The position numbers and the translations under genes were made by a program. This document shows, in pieces, positions 52,472-61,679 of a DNA stretch of 64,000 nt (position 1 is its first letter; each line of letters begins with the position of its first letter). Source of the DNA: Algoriphagus sp. AK58 (GTDB lineage Bacteria > Bacteroidota > Bacteroidia > Cytophagales > Cyclobacteriaceae); assembly GCF_014324365.1 (NCBI RefSeq), contig NZ_QEIG01000008.1:791078-855077 (forward strand). Direction: 5' to 3'. Under the pieces are notes generated by a model. The model made no database searches. It was not told the DNA's origin and saw only the letters and a list, made by a program, of their open reading frames with translations.

Positions 52472-54153
52472 AAAAGTCCTTAGCCTCAAACTTGACCCCT
52501 TACCTGATCCTGATTGCAGGAGTACTTGTACTTTTCGGGTTGGGACAATTTCTCCGTTTTCGGGTGGATTTGACGGAGGAAAAGCGCTTTTCCCTTCATC
52601 CATCTACCAAAGCCCTCTTGGAAAATCTGGATCGCCCGATCTACGTCGACATTCTTTTGACCGGAGAAAACCTTCCCGGTGGGATGCGTCGATTACAGAA
52701 GTCCATCGAAGAGACTGTCCGTACCTTCAATGCTTATTCATCAGAAAAAATCACCGTTTCTTACTTTGATCCTTTAAGTGTGGCCGACTCACTTCAGGAA
52801 GAGTTTATCCTCAGTCTGGCGGATTACGGCATCAATCCCACCAATCTCTTTGTCAATCAAACTACCGGTCAGCAAGCTCAGTTGATTTTCCCCGGTATTT
52901 TGGTAAGTGATGAGGAATTTGAGACAGGGGCCTTGGTGCTCAAAGGAGAAACAGGCATGTCGGCAGATCAGAAACTGAACGCCTCCATTGAAAATCTGGA
53001 ATTTGAGCTGAGCCAAGCCATCCAAAAGCTCATCAATCCGGAAAAAGGTGCTGTGGCCATGATTATCGGCCACGGGGAACTTTCAGAGGACGATGGTTTT
53101 GGAATGGTGGAAGCCTTGGACGGGCAGTTTGAGCTTTTCAAAGTGCCCTTGGAACAAGCCAAAAAACCCGAAGACCTGAATTCCTTTTCAAGCATTTTTA
53201 TCCTTGGCCCAAAGACGACTTACACTGAGCGAGAGCTTTTTCTCCTCGATCAATACGTTATGAACGGGGGTAATCTCGTGGTGGCTGCAGAGGGAATTGA
53301 CGTAGATATGACCCAAGCCGGAGGCGAAGGCACCTTGGCAATTCCGCTCGAAAATGAACTTGACCGGTTGCTATTCCGCTACGGTATCCGCGTGAACAAA
53401 GACGTGATTCAAGACCTGAATTTCTCCATGATCCCGGTCATGGGTGGTAATTTCGGAAATGAAGAGCAGCTCGTTCCCCTACCTTGGCTATTCCATTTCA
53501 ACGCCGGTCGGGTACAAACTCATCCGATCACCAAGGCCTTGGATCAGGTAAATTTCCGCTTTGCCAGTAGTCTGGATACTGTAAAGGCAGACGGAGTGAC
53601 CAAAACCCCATTGATCTTCGGTTCGGACAATTCCCGAATACTTCCAGCCCCTGCGCGGGTGGCTTTTGCAGATATGCAACAGGCTCCGAAGGAGGAAGAA
53701 TTTGCGCTTCAGCGACTGCCTTTAGCCTATTTGCTGGAAGGGGAGTTTACTTCGTTGTTCAAAAACAGGTTTGTTCCGGAAGAATTTGCCCAAGTGCCTT
53801 TCAAAGAATCCGGAAAAGGAAAAGTGGTCGTATTCGGTGATGGTTCGGTTTTCCAAAGTCAGCTTAGCCTACAGGGAAAACAGCCTTTGGCACTCGGAGA
53901 AGATCCTTTTGCACAGACTACGTATGCCAATAAGCAACTCCTTCAAAATCTGGTCAAATACCTGAGCGATCCGGAAGGAATCATTTCCACCAGATCAAAA
54001 ACGCTTCAGATTCGACCTTTGGACAAGGTAAAAGTGGCTGAGCAAAAGTCCTTTTGGCAGCTCATCAATGTGGGCTTGCCTGTTGGAATTATCCTGATTT
54101 TGGGTGGTTTGATCCTTTTGATTAGGAAGAACCGGTTTGCGAAAAAAGCTTAA
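52468..54153 (+). CDS. gldG: Gliding motility ABC transporter substrate-binding component GldG
   Basis: A 561-residue protein from the ATG at 52468, one N-terminal membrane segment (LILIAGVLVLFGLGQFL) and one at the C-terminus (GLPVGIILILGGLILLI). The large outside domain has the family pattern RVDLTEEKRFSLHPSTKALL, typical of the GldG/DUF4350-like auxiliary proteins. It works with GldA and GldF; these genes are needed for gliding in Flavobacterium johnsoniae. Confidence 0.9.
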   Translation: MKKSLASNLTPYLILIAGVLVLFGLGQFLRFRVDLTEEKRFSLHPSTKALLENLDRPIYVDILLTGENLPGGMRRLQKSIEETVRTFNAYSSEKITVSYFDPLSVADSLQEEFILSLADYGINPTNLFVNQTTGQQAQLIFPGILVSDEEFETGALVLKGETGMSADQKLNASIENLEFELSQAIQKLINPEKGAVAMIIGHGELSEDDGFGMVEALDGQFELFKVPLEQAKKPEDLNSFSSIFILGPKTTYTERELFLLDQYVMNGGNLVVAAEGIDVDMTQAGGEGTLAIPLENELDRLLFRYGIRVNKDVIQDLNFSMIPVMGGNFGNEEQLVPLPWLFHFNAGRVQTHPITKALDQVNFRFASSLDTVKADGVTKTPLIFGSDNSRILPAPARVAFADMQQAPKEEEFALQRLPLAYLLEGEFTSLFKNRFVPEEFAQVPFKESGKGKVVVFGDGSVFQSQLSLQGKQPLALGEDPFAQTTYANKQLLQNLVKYLSDPEGIISTRSKTLQIRPLDKVKVAEQKSFWQLINVGLPVGIILILGGLILLIRKNRFAKKA

Positions 54154-54272
54154 AAAGGCAATCGATTGAGGTTTAGAAGATTTTTACTTCAAAAAAATCT
54201 CTAACCCATCGAATTAGCATTTTATTTATAAATTTACCCCTCCAGAAATAAAAAATCACTAAGCCCGAACAT

Positions 54273-55397
54273 ATGAAATTTATTGTTTCCTCTTCTGCAT
54301 TGCTTAAGCAGCTATCGGCCATCAACGGTGTCGTGACTACCAACCCGGTAGTGCCCATTCTTGAAAACTTCTTGTTCGAAATCAAGGATTCCGTCTTGAC
54401 CATCACTGCTTCCGATTTGCAGACTTCCATGATGACGCAGATCCAAGTGGAAGCAAAAGAGGACGGAAATATTGCGGTTCCTGCCCGTATCCTGATCGAA
54501 ACTTTGAAAAACCTACCTGAGCAGCCGGTAACGTTCAGCATCGATCATGATACCTACGCGGTAGAAATCAGCTCTGACAACGGTCGATACAGACTGGCTG
54601 GAGAAAACGCGACGGATTTCCCAAAAATCCCAACCGTAAACAATGCTACTACCGTGGATATGTCCACCGAGGTGCTTTCTTCTGCGATTTCCAACACCAT
54701 TTTCGCGACTTCTTCCGACGAGCTTCGTCCTGCGATGACCGGTGTGTACATCAACTTGAGCCCGACCAACACCACCTTCGTGGCAACTGACGGTCACCGA
54801 TTGATCCGCTACAGAAGAGTAGACGTGGCCTCTGCCAACGGCGCAAGCTTGATCATCCCAAGAAAAGCGCTCAACCTCTTGAAGTCTACCTTACCTTCTG
54901 AAAATGTACCGGTAACGGTAGAGTTTAATCAGTCCAACGCTTACTTCAAGTTTAACAACATCAAGATGATCTGCCGTCTGATCGACGAGCGATTCCCTGA
55001 TTATGAAAACGTGATTCCGGTAGACAATCCAAACCGTATGAACATCGATCGCTTGGAATTGCTTGGATCTTTGAGACGTATCGCGATCTACGCCAACAAG
55101 ACTACTCATCAGGTGCGATTGAAGTTGACAGGAAGTGAATTGATGATCTCTGCGGAAGACTTGGACTTCTCCAATGAAGCAAATGAGAGACTATCCTGCG
55201 ATCACGACGGAGAGGATATCGAAATCGGGTTCAATGCGAAATTCCTGGTGGAAATGCTCAACAACCTTTCCTGCAAGGAGGTCAGCTTGAAATTCTCCGC
55301 ACCAAACCGTGCCGGTCTGATCCTTCCTGCTGAGCAGGATGCCAATGAAGACATCCTGATGCTCGTGATGCCAGTGATGCTCAACAACTACGTATAA
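54273..55397 (+). CDS. dnaN: DNA polymerase III sliding clamp
   Basis: A 374-residue beta clamp, the usual length, starting MKFIVSSSALLKQLSAINGV with the typical three-domain pattern (PVVPILENFLFEIKDSVLTI; GVYINLSPTNTTFVATDGHR; LILPAEQ near the C-terminus). It forms the ring that tethers the polymerase to DNA. It is a single gene, away from dnaA in this window, followed by a terminator. Confidence 0.97.
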   Translation: MKFIVSSSALLKQLSAINGVVTTNPVVPILENFLFEIKDSVLTITASDLQTSMMTQIQVEAKEDGNIAVPARILIETLKNLPEQPVTFSIDHDTYAVEISSDNGRYRLAGENATDFPKIPTVNNATTVDMSTEVLSSAISNTIFATSSDELRPAMTGVYINLSPTNTTFVATDGHRLIRYRRVDVASANGASLIIPRKALNLLKSTLPSENVPVTVEFNQSNAYFKFNNIKMICRLIDERFPDYENVIPVDNPNRMNIDRLELLGSLRRIAIYANKTTHQVRLKLTGSELMISAEDLDFSNEANERLSCDHDGEDIEIGFNAKFLVEMLNNLSCKEVSLKFSAPNRAGLILPAEQDANEDILMLVMPVMLNNYV

Positions 55398-55420
55398 TCT
55401 TAACCACAACCATAAATCAA

Positions 55421-55450
55421 AAGTCCTGGTCGATGATCAGGGCTTTTTTT
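55421..55450 (+). terminator. Terminator after dnaN
   Basis: AAGTCCTG pairs with CAGGGCTT (one G-T pair) around a 9-nt loop and is followed by a T-tract, 24 bp after the stop. Confidence 0.8.
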
Positions 55451-55453
55451 TGT

Positions 55454-55645
55454 AACCTTTGAGGTTTTTCAAACCTCGAAGGTTTTTAATTTTTCACCGC
55501 GGAGACGCAGAGGACGCAAAGGTTATTTAGATAAGTTTCGAAAGTTATTTACGAGTACCCTTGAGTTGGAATTATGCCGATAAAACTTGGCTTTGAAGTT
55601 CCGAATAGGGCAATTCCCCCTTCATAAGGGGGCTAGGGGGATTTA
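55454..55645. repeat. Intergenic repeats after dnaN
   Basis: In the 384-bp gap there is a palindrome at 55454-55484 (AACCTTTGAGGTTT and a near complement), a segment CACCGCGGAGACGCAGAGGA at 55496-55515 of a type often seen between Bacteroidota genes, and CCCCC/GGGGG inverted-repeat elements at 55612-55645. I see no gene here. Confidence 0.5.
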
Positions 55646-55781
55646 ATTATCTTGACTCGCTGCTCCGCTGCTCAAGATTTGTAATCATGAGCTGATATCT
55701 CTAGGATTTGAAGTCCGGGTGGCCTAATTCAGCAAACCAATTTTAATCCGGTTTAAAACCTTCGATCCCGAATTTTCGGGA

Positions 55782-56024
55782 TCAAAGGTTATCCGATGGC
55801 TTTTTTCTATCCCTCAGCATCTTCAGATACAAGCCCTCCACTCGCTCGCGCGCCCAGGGAGTTTTGCGGAGAAACTTTAGGCTGGAACTAATCGAAGGAT
55901 CATGGGTAAAGCAACGGATGGTGATGCGCTCCCCGAGTTCCTTCCAACCATAAAACGAGACCAACTCGGCGAGCATATCAGCCAAAGTGACCCCGTGAAG
56001 CGGATTGTTGGGTTGAGATTCCAA
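55782..56024 (-). CDS. VF530 family DNA-binding protein
   Basis: An 80-residue small protein ([50 protein letters not shown]). The whole length matches the VF530 (DUF2132) family, a compact fold reported to bind DNA. Its role is unknown. It stands alone, with repeat-rich spacers on both sides. Confidence 0.88.
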   Translation of the reverse strand: MESQPNNPLHGVTLADMLAELVSFYGWKELGERITIRCFTHDPSISSSLKFLRKTPWARERVEGLYLKMLRDRKKPSDNL

Positions 56025-56222
56025 GTGTTTCCTGATTAATAAGAGAACGCTAAAGTAGTGATTCAGGGGAATTAAACTTTGATTCTCCTTTTAGCAAAAA
56101 GAAGGAAAAGTTATACTTAGGTATCCGTTTTCGAGTTGGTGGGCAGTTATCGTACAATTTGACTGAAGAAAGAAACAGACTAGGTAAAGACGGCATTGTT
56201 GTTCTTTTACCGTTGAAGCGGT

Positions 56223-56335
56223 CGTCATTGCGAGGGGCATATTTCCAGTTCTAAATTTCAATTCCGGCTTTGCTGCCCCAAAGCAATCTCCTTTGAAATT
56301 GGGAGACTGCTTCGTCGTACCTCCTCTCAGTGACG
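56223..56335. repeat. Intergenic element with inverted ends
   Basis: The 329-bp gap 56025-56353 holds a 113-bp element whose ends, CGTCATTGCGAGG (56223-56235) and CCTCTCAGTGACG (56323-56335), are near complements. The middle contains GCAATCTCC and GACTGCTTCGTCGTACCTCC. It is a repeat type widespread in Bacteroidota spacers. Short reading frames through it are not genes. Confidence 0.55.
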
Positions 56336-56353
56336 TTTCCTGCCAGCTACCTC

Positions 56354-57052
56354 CTACTTCTTCCCCTTTGGCCGTAGCGGTCTGCACTCCACATCCGCCA
56401 CGAAATAATTTGGATGAGTTTCCAGCGTCTGCACAATCGTCTGGGCGACATCGATCGGACGCATCATGTGTTCATGGGCTTGCATTCCCGGGATGGCATC
56501 AAAGAAATTGGTCTGGATCGAGCCCGGATAAATCGTGGAGACCTTAATTCCAAAATCCCTCAATTCCATGTACATCGAGTGAGAAATGCCTCGCACGGCA
56601 TGTTTGGTACCCACATAGCCCGCAAAATTGGCGACTCCATTCAATCCTGCAATCGAGGCAACATTGAGAATGTGCCCTTCATCAGCTGCTTTCATGGCGG
56701 GGACGAGTCGTTTACTCACGTAAAAAATCCCGTGAACATTGGTGTCAAACATGGATTTCCAGTCTTCCGAGCTCATGGTTTCAAAAGGTCCGGCTACACC
56801 AAAACCTGCATTGTTGACTAAGATTCGGATATCCGAACCCAGCTTGGCCAAGGTGGCTTGGTAGGCATTTTCCACTTGTTCTTCCACCGCTACATCACAG
56901 GTGAAAAAATGAAAATTGGGATGATCGAAAACAGGCTTGTTTCTTCCCCAACCTGCCACGATGGTTCCTTTTTCTACCAATAATTTAACGACTTCCAGTC
57001 CCACACCTTTGCTGACTCCGGTGACGACTGCGATTTTATTGTTCAATTCCAT
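56354..57052 (-). CDS. Short-chain dehydrogenase/reductase
   Basis: A 232-residue SDR from the ATG at 57052 (MELNNKIAVVTGVSKGVGLE); an upstream start at 57106 is unlikely. TGVSKGVG binding loop, NNAGFGV, Ser in VASIAGLNG, and YVGTKHA. The sequence resembles SDRs acting on small ketones or fatty acids; the substrate is not clear. Its start faces the amidohydrolase gene across a 149-bp spacer. Confidence 0.87.
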   Translation of the reverse strand: MELNNKIAVVTGVSKGVGLEVVKLLVEKGTIVAGWGRNKPVFDHPNFHFFTCDVAVEEQVENAYQATLAKLGSDIRILVNNAGFGVAGPFETMSSEDWKSMFDTNVHGIFYVSKRLVPAMKAADEGHILNVASIAGLNGVANFAGYVGTKHAVRGISHSMYMELRDFGIKVSTIYPGSIQTNFFDAIPGMQAHEHMMRPIDVAQTIVQTLETHPNYFVADVECRPLRPKGKK

Positions 57053-57201
57053 AAGTTCAGTTTTGTGGATAAATCCATTTCCTGCCGAAAAGTTCTGGGA
57101 AAGCATTTTTTATCCCAAATCACAAGGTTTTTAAATTCAATGGTTCTAATTTTCCTTCTCACCCAAAAAACCGCCAATCTGATCATTCACCAAATTACCT
57201 T

Positions 57202-58494
57202 ATGAGAAAATTAATTTTACCCTTGGTTCTGCTCAGCGGAACTGTCTTTGGCCAAAGTAAACTACGGCCTGAAATCGACAAGAAAGCCACGGCCATCGAA
57301 ACCAAAGTCATCGAGTGGAGGCGAGACATTCACCAGAATCCTGAGCTGGGAAATCAGGAAAAGCGAACCGCCAAGTTGATTGCGGATCACTTGCGCTCCT
57401 TGGGCATCGAGGTGACTGAAAACGTTGCTGTAACCGGTGTAGTAGGAGTCCTTCGTGGAGCCAAGCCCGGCCCGATGGTCGCCCTTCGTGCAGATATGGA
57501 TGCCCTTCCGGTGACCGAGCGTGTAGACCTCCCTTTCAAATCTACCGTGACCACCACCTACAATGGTCAGCAAACCGGGGTGATGCATGCCTGCGGACAT
57601 GACTCTCACGTGGCCATCCTGATGGGTGTGGCAGAAGTACTCGCCGGAATGAAAAACCAACTCGAGGGTTCCGTCAAATTCATCTTCCAACCTGCTGAAG
57701 AAGGCATCTACGAACCCGGAGTCAATACATGGGGAGCCAAACAGATGGTGGAAGAAGGGGTGATGAAAGACGTGGACGCTATTTTTGGCTTGCATATCTC
57801 CGCCCAAACCGAAGTAGGTACTATCGGCTACCGATCCGGACCTGCCCAAGCAGCCGTGGACAATCTCGAAATCATCGTACATGGTACCCAAGCACATGGC
57901 GCGTCCCCTTGGTCAGGCGTAGACCCTATCGTGACGGCTTCCCAAATCGTGACAGGCTTGCAGACCATTCTTTCCCGAAGTGTCAACATCACCCAAAACC
58001 CTGCAGTAGTTACTGTCGGAGCGATTCATGGAGGTATCCGTCACAACATCATTCCTGAAAAAGTGGAGATGATCGGGACCATCCGAACTTTCGGAGATGA
58101 GCAGCAGGAATTGGTCCACCGACGAATCATGGAAATTGCAACCAATATTGCCGAAAGTGCGGGCGCCAAAGCAGAAGTCAACATCACCAAGCTTTACCCA
58201 TCTACCGTCAATGACCCTAATCTGACTTCGAAAATGGTAGCCACCTTGGAGGCTGCCGCAGGAAAAGAAAACGTAAAAGTAAATCCTCCGGTGACCGGTG
58301 CAGAAGACTTCAGCTTCTATCAGCGGGAAAAACCGGGCTTGTTCATTGGACTTGGCGGCATGAAAAAGGGTGGCGATCCTACCAAGACCCCTTCTCACCA
58401 TACTCCTGATTTCTATCTGGATGAAAGCGGGTTCGTGCTGGGCGTGCGAGTGATGAGCTACTTTGTGGTGGATTATATGGGAATGAAGAAGTAG
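57202..58494 (+). CDS. Exported M20 amidohydrolase (hippurate-hydrolase-like)
   Basis: A 430-residue protein with signal MRKLILPLVLLSGTVFGQ. Metal and active-site motifs: RADMDALPV, HACGHDSHVAILMG, QPAEEGIYEPG and late TGAEDFSFY. The M20D branch hydrolyses N-acyl amino acids or related amides. Unlike most relatives it is exported, so it should act in the periplasm. A strong terminator follows. Confidence 0.9.
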   Translation: MRKLILPLVLLSGTVFGQSKLRPEIDKKATAIETKVIEWRRDIHQNPELGNQEKRTAKLIADHLRSLGIEVTENVAVTGVVGVLRGAKPGPMVALRADMDALPVTERVDLPFKSTVTTTYNGQQTGVMHACGHDSHVAILMGVAEVLAGMKNQLEGSVKFIFQPAEEGIYEPGVNTWGAKQMVEEGVMKDVDAIFGLHISAQTEVGTIGYRSGPAQAAVDNLEIIVHGTQAHGASPWSGVDPIVTASQIVTGLQTILSRSVNITQNPAVVTVGAIHGGIRHNIIPEKVEMIGTIRTFGDEQQELVHRRIMEIATNIAESAGAKAEVNITKLYPSTVNDPNLTSKMVATLEAAAGKENVKVNPPVTGAEDFSFYQREKPGLFIGLGGMKKGGDPTKTPSHHTPDFYLDESGFVLGVRVMSYFVVDYMGMKK

Positions 58495-58540
58495 ACGTCA
58501 ACAGTCGACAGACCACAGTACACAGAGAAATCAAATTTAA

Positions 58541-58574
58541 AAACCCCTTCCAGAGTTGATTTGGAAGGGGTTTT
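58541..58574 (+). terminator. Terminator after the amidohydrolase
   Basis: AACCCCTTCC pairs with GGAAGGGGTT around an 11-nt loop, followed by TTTTG. Confidence 0.8.
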
Positions 58575-58605
58575 GTGATTTTAACGCAACAAAAGAAGAA
58601 CTTTT

Positions 58606-59012
58606 ACCACATAGGCACATAGAGCCGCATAGTCTTATAAAATGGAAAGCTCTTCGCTATGTTTTCTATGTGGCTGTGTGGTTTTACTTATTCTATCAGC
58701 AAGAGGAAAGTATGAAAAAGTCCCGGATTGTTCTGGAAAGGATTTTCAAGTTTTATTCAAGCAATCTTATCCTTTTTTTACCACATAGACACATAGTCTT
58801 ATAAAATGGAAAGTTCTTCGCTATGTTTTCTATGTGGCTATGTGGTTTTACTTATTCTATCAGCAAGAGGAAAGGATAAATAAGTCCTGGATTGCTCCGG
58901 AAAGGATTTTCAAGTTTTATTCAAGCAATCTTATCCTTTTTTTTACCACATAGACACATAGTCTACAAAAAGGAAAGCTCTTCGCCATGTTTTATAAATG
59001 GCTAGGTGGTTT
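58606..59012. repeat. Tandem repeats of about 170 bp with palindromic ends
   Basis: Three units start at 58606, 58780 and 58945 (174 and 165 bp apart; the last is partial and diverged). Each begins ACCACATAG, and units 1 and 2 hold the complementary CTATGTGG ending before GGTTTTACTT, so each can fold on itself. They fill most of the gap 58495-59046. No gene is apparent inside; short open frames there are not supported. Confidence 0.75.
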
Positions 59013-59046
59013 TCATTTTTCACACTCAAAGATTCAAGCCACAATC

Positions 59047-59337
59047 CTACTCATTCGCAATATGGATCACTTGGCCCTGCTTATCAAAAGAGATGTAGAT
59101 TCCGTCTGAGGAGGCAAAGGGAGCGCGGTACTGATAAGTGGTATCAGCATCCACCCTTCCAGGAAAAAGAATACTTTTTTTGTCCGGCTGTCCCATGAGT
59201 TGGATCACTTCTTCTGAAGTCATGCTAAGGCGGACTTGCTTTGCATTATCATGGTTTCGTTTGGGTTGAAACTGATCATACTGAAACCAGCCCACTCCAA
59301 GAATCACCAGGATCAAAACGATATATCGGATTTTCAT
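59047..59337 (-). CDS. Small BamE/SmpA-like membrane-anchored protein
   Basis: A 96-residue protein: an N-terminal membrane segment (RYIVLILVILGVGWFQYD) and the pattern VRLSMTSEEVIQLMGQPDKK, which matches the short SmpA/OmlA (BamE-like) fold. No lipobox is visible, so it is probably held by the membrane helix. It is the last gene of a minus-strand cluster of small exported proteins. Confidence 0.6.
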   Translation of the reverse strand: MKIRYIVLILVILGVGWFQYDQFQPKRNHDNAKQVRLSMTSEEVIQLMGQPDKKSILFPGRVDADTTYQYRAPFASSDGIYISFDKQGQVIHIANE

Positions 59338-59349
59338 TTTGCTAAAAGA

Positions 59350-59739
59350 TTAATAGTAAAATCTTGCACAAAAACTCAGCTCACTTCCTTTTCCGCCTTC
59401 CGCCTTTAGCACCATAGGATCAGCATACCAATCTCCCTTGTAAATCAATGTGTCATACTTCCCGGGCAAAAGCTCCACCTGAAAAAATGACCCAACCCCC
59501 ACCTTCAGGGTATCTTTTACTTCTCCGGAAAGTTGGAGCTCGGCGTGATGGATGCTGTTCCGATTGGAGGAATCGATCATCAAGGTATCGATGATGGGGC
59601 GATCAGCACCCAAGGTGATGGAGATACATTTTTCTTCGGCCCTCATTCCACAAGAGGTAAAAACTGAAAGAAGAAGCATCAAGCTCAAACCTTGAGCAGC
59701 CACTTTTTCAAAGGATAAATTCAGGAACAATAAACTCAT
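59350..59739 (-). CDS. Unknown small lipoprotein
   Basis: A 129-residue product from the ATG at 59739, with lipobox LLSVFTSC; a shorter form from 59679 (MLLLSVFTSC) would also carry the lipobox. The first 32 bp overlap the end of the upstream gene. The mature part (SITLGADRPIIDTLMIDSSN, FFQVELLPGKYDTLIYKGDW) looks like a small beta sandwich with a prealbumin-like pattern. Family unknown. Confidence 0.55.
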   Translation of the reverse strand: MSLLFLNLSFEKVAAQGLSLMLLLSVFTSCGMRAEEKCISITLGADRPIIDTLMIDSSNRNSIHHAELQLSGEVKDTLKVGVGSFFQVELLPGKYDTLIYKGDWYADPMVLKAEGGKGSELSFCARFYY

Positions 59740-60343
59740 TTTCAAAATCTTTATAAACCTGCTGGTGCACCTGCACCCAGATTTTATCTTTTTTCTCAAT
59801 TACCAGATAACCTTCATTTACTGAGAACTTGGAGTAATTGATTAACGCAAAATTTCCATTCCCGAAAAAAAACGGCTTGGAAAATCGGTAGATCACTTTG
59901 CTATTGATCATTCTAAAGGCATCCCTTCTGATCGAATCACCAAGCATCTTGTTATCCACGACTTTTTGCAAACTATCCAAGTAATCCTGAGAGACTAGCT
60001 CTACCCCTTCCGGAAAATGCTCCTCAGTAAATCGAAATGACTTGGACTCATTCAGACAAGTAGAAATACAATCCCAAATCGTCATCTTGGCCTCCCGACC
60101 GTCGAAGATCATCCGGTTTTTTCCCAAGAGACTTCTTTGGAAGAATTCAGTCGAGCAGATGTCCATCCCAAACATCGTCCGATTGGAGGCCGAGTCCGAC
60201 TCGGCAATGACCCAAATGGAACTTCCCTCGGGCAAAACCGAAGGAAGTACTGAATGGAACAGAGATTTCATCTCCTGATTTTTTTCGGAAGTACAAGCCA
60301 ATCCCAAGAAAAGTACCAGTAAAATCCCTGTAACTCTCTTCAT
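59708..60343 (-). CDS. Unknown lipoprotein, paralogue of the gene at 61059
   Basis: A 211-residue lipoprotein (MKRVTGILLVLFLGLACTSE; Cys17). Residues 42-123 are almost identical to the 61059 gene (IAESDSASNRTMFGMDICST; REAKMTIWDCISTCLNESKS), while both flanks differ. The C-terminal segment FSKPFFFGNGNFALINYSKF followed by YLVIEKKDKIWVQV is shared in pattern by all three tandem lipoproteins here. Function unknown. Confidence 0.7.
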   Translation of the reverse strand: MKRVTGILLVLFLGLACTSEKNQEMKSLFHSVLPSVLPEGSSIWVIAESDSASNRTMFGMDICSTEFFQRSLLGKNRMIFDGREAKMTIWDCISTCLNESKSFRFTEEHFPEGVELVSQDYLDSLQKVVDNKMLGDSIRRDAFRMINSKVIYRFSKPFFFGNGNFALINYSKFSVNEGYLVIEKKDKIWVQVHQQVYKDFENEFIVPEFIL

Positions 60344-60373
60344 CTTTCTCCTAATCCTATTCTAATATTTCTA

Positions 60374-61015
60374 CTATATAAGCATCAAAGTACTGGTAAA
60401 GTAATGAACCCACTTATTATTCTGCTTTTTATATATTAAAAGCCCGGTTCCTCCACTAAAAACATATAGAAATGCATATTGGTAATCTTGCAAAAACACA
60501 GGTTTGGAAATCGTCTTATAGCTCATGTATTTCTTCAATTCCATATCAAGTTCGACTACTTCCGGCTTACCTAAAGCATTATAATAGGCATTTGACAAAC
60601 TGTCGTACCTCCCCTTTTCAGAAGAGACTTTCACTCCTACCGGAAACATATCCTGTTGGAATCGGAAAGCTTGCCTTCCTTCCCTGCAAATCTTTTCTGC
60701 GTCTGCTTCTGTGAACACATCCTTGAACAAAACTTTATAACGGAAGTCACTTTGCAAACTCAGTATGCCTTCTACCGAACAAGAGTCTAGCCAAGGGATT
60801 TCCCAATTCTCCTCCGCTTCCGCAAACACGATGACTTCTTCGCCTCGGTTGAGTTCCCATTCAAATACGGCATTCATCAACTCCTTGATCTCGTTTTCTT
60901 CTCTTGAGGTACAGCTAAAGCAGACCAAGGAGAACACCAGAAGCTTGAGAACAATGCTTATTACCTTTACCACTTGGTGACCGCTGAGATCCGGATTTGA
61001 CATCGTTGAATTCAT
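60374..61015 (-). CDS. Unknown lipoprotein, distant paralogue of its neighbours
   Basis: A 213-residue product. A lipobox LVCFSC is near residue 35, so a later start (ATG at 61003) may be the true one. The middle differs from the neighbours but the C-terminal pattern ISKPVFLQDYQYAFLYVFSG then LLIYKKQNNKWVHYF parallels theirs, so it is a member of the same secreted family. Function unknown. Confidence 0.65.
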   Translation of the reverse strand: MNSTMSNPDLSGHQVVKVISIVLKLLVFSLVCFSCTSREENEIKELMNAVFEWELNRGEEVIVFAEAEENWEIPWLDSCSVEGILSLQSDFRYKVLFKDVFTEADAEKICREGRQAFRFQQDMFPVGVKVSSEKGRYDSLSNAYYNALGKPEVVELDMELKKYMSYKTISKPVFLQDYQYAFLYVFSGGTGLLIYKKQNNKWVHYFTSTLMLI

Positions 61016-61058
61016 TTTGACCTTTTTAGGCGGGTTATTCTCTTGGCAAAGGCTAAAC

Positions 61059-61670
61059 TCAATAGTGGGTATAGATCTCTCTAAATACCTCTTCCCATTT
61101 TCCTGACTTCTTTTCCATCACAACATAGCCTGAGTTGTCGCTAAAAAAGGTGTAATACAGTAAAGCAAAATTTCCTCCACCAAAGAATAACGGCTTAGAA
61201 AATCTGAACCTAGTTTGAAAATGTAGTTTATTCATGGCCTCTGATTTCAGAGAATCTACGACCACTTTGGAATCCACAAGTGCCTGCAAACTATCCAAGT
61301 GACTTTGGGAAATCAACTCCACGCCTTCCGGAAAATGCTCCTCAGTAAATCGAAATGCCTTGGACTCATTCAGACAAGTAGAAATACAATCCCAAATCGT
61401 CATCTTGGCCTCCCGACCGTCGAAGATCATCCGGTTTTTTCCCACGAGACCTCTTTGGAGGAATTCCGCTGAGCAGATGTCCATCCCAAACATGGTCCGA
61501 TTGGAGGCCGAGTCCGACTCGGCAATGACCCAAACCGTATTTCCACCCTCCAGTAGATAGGCTGGAATAAGGGCTTCAAATAGAGGCTTTAGCTGCTGAT
61601 CGGTTTTTGGCGTGCAGGCGAAACCAATAACTGACATCAAAAGAAGTACACACCTGCCAGTCTTAACCAT
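61059..61670 (-). CDS. Unknown lipoprotein, paralogue of the gene at 59708
   Basis: A 203-residue lipoprotein (MVKTGRCVLLLMSVIGFACT; Cys19). It shares with the gene at 59708 a 210-bp stretch (61324-61533 against 60006-60215) with about eight differences, while sequence on both sides is much more diverged. The end FSKPLFFGGGNFALLYYTFF with YVVMEKKSGKWEEV is the family pattern. It starts 9 bp after the gene at 61680. Function unknown. Confidence 0.7.
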   Translation of the reverse strand: MVKTGRCVLLLMSVIGFACTPKTDQQLKPLFEALIPAYLLEGGNTVWVIAESDSASNRTMFGMDICSAEFLQRGLVGKNRMIFDGREAKMTIWDCISTCLNESKAFRFTEEHFPEGVELISQSHLDSLQALVDSKVVVDSLKSEAMNKLHFQTRFRFSKPLFFGGGNFALLYYTFFSDNSGYVVMEKKSGKWEEVFREIYTHY

Positions 61671-61679
61671 AGATTTTTT

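Noticed and set aside
56091..56387. 98-residue minus-strand open frame
   Set aside because: It is made of the inverted-end repeat and overlaps the end of the SDR gene; the residues (SLRGGTTKQSPNFKGD) are a typical translation of such repeats.
58556..58804. 82-residue open frame after the amidohydrolase
   Set aside because: It runs through the terminator and the tandem repeats; no start context or family support.
58606..59012. CRISPR-like array
   Set aside because: Units are about 170 bp, only three, imperfect, with no short repeats and unique spacers and no cas genes.
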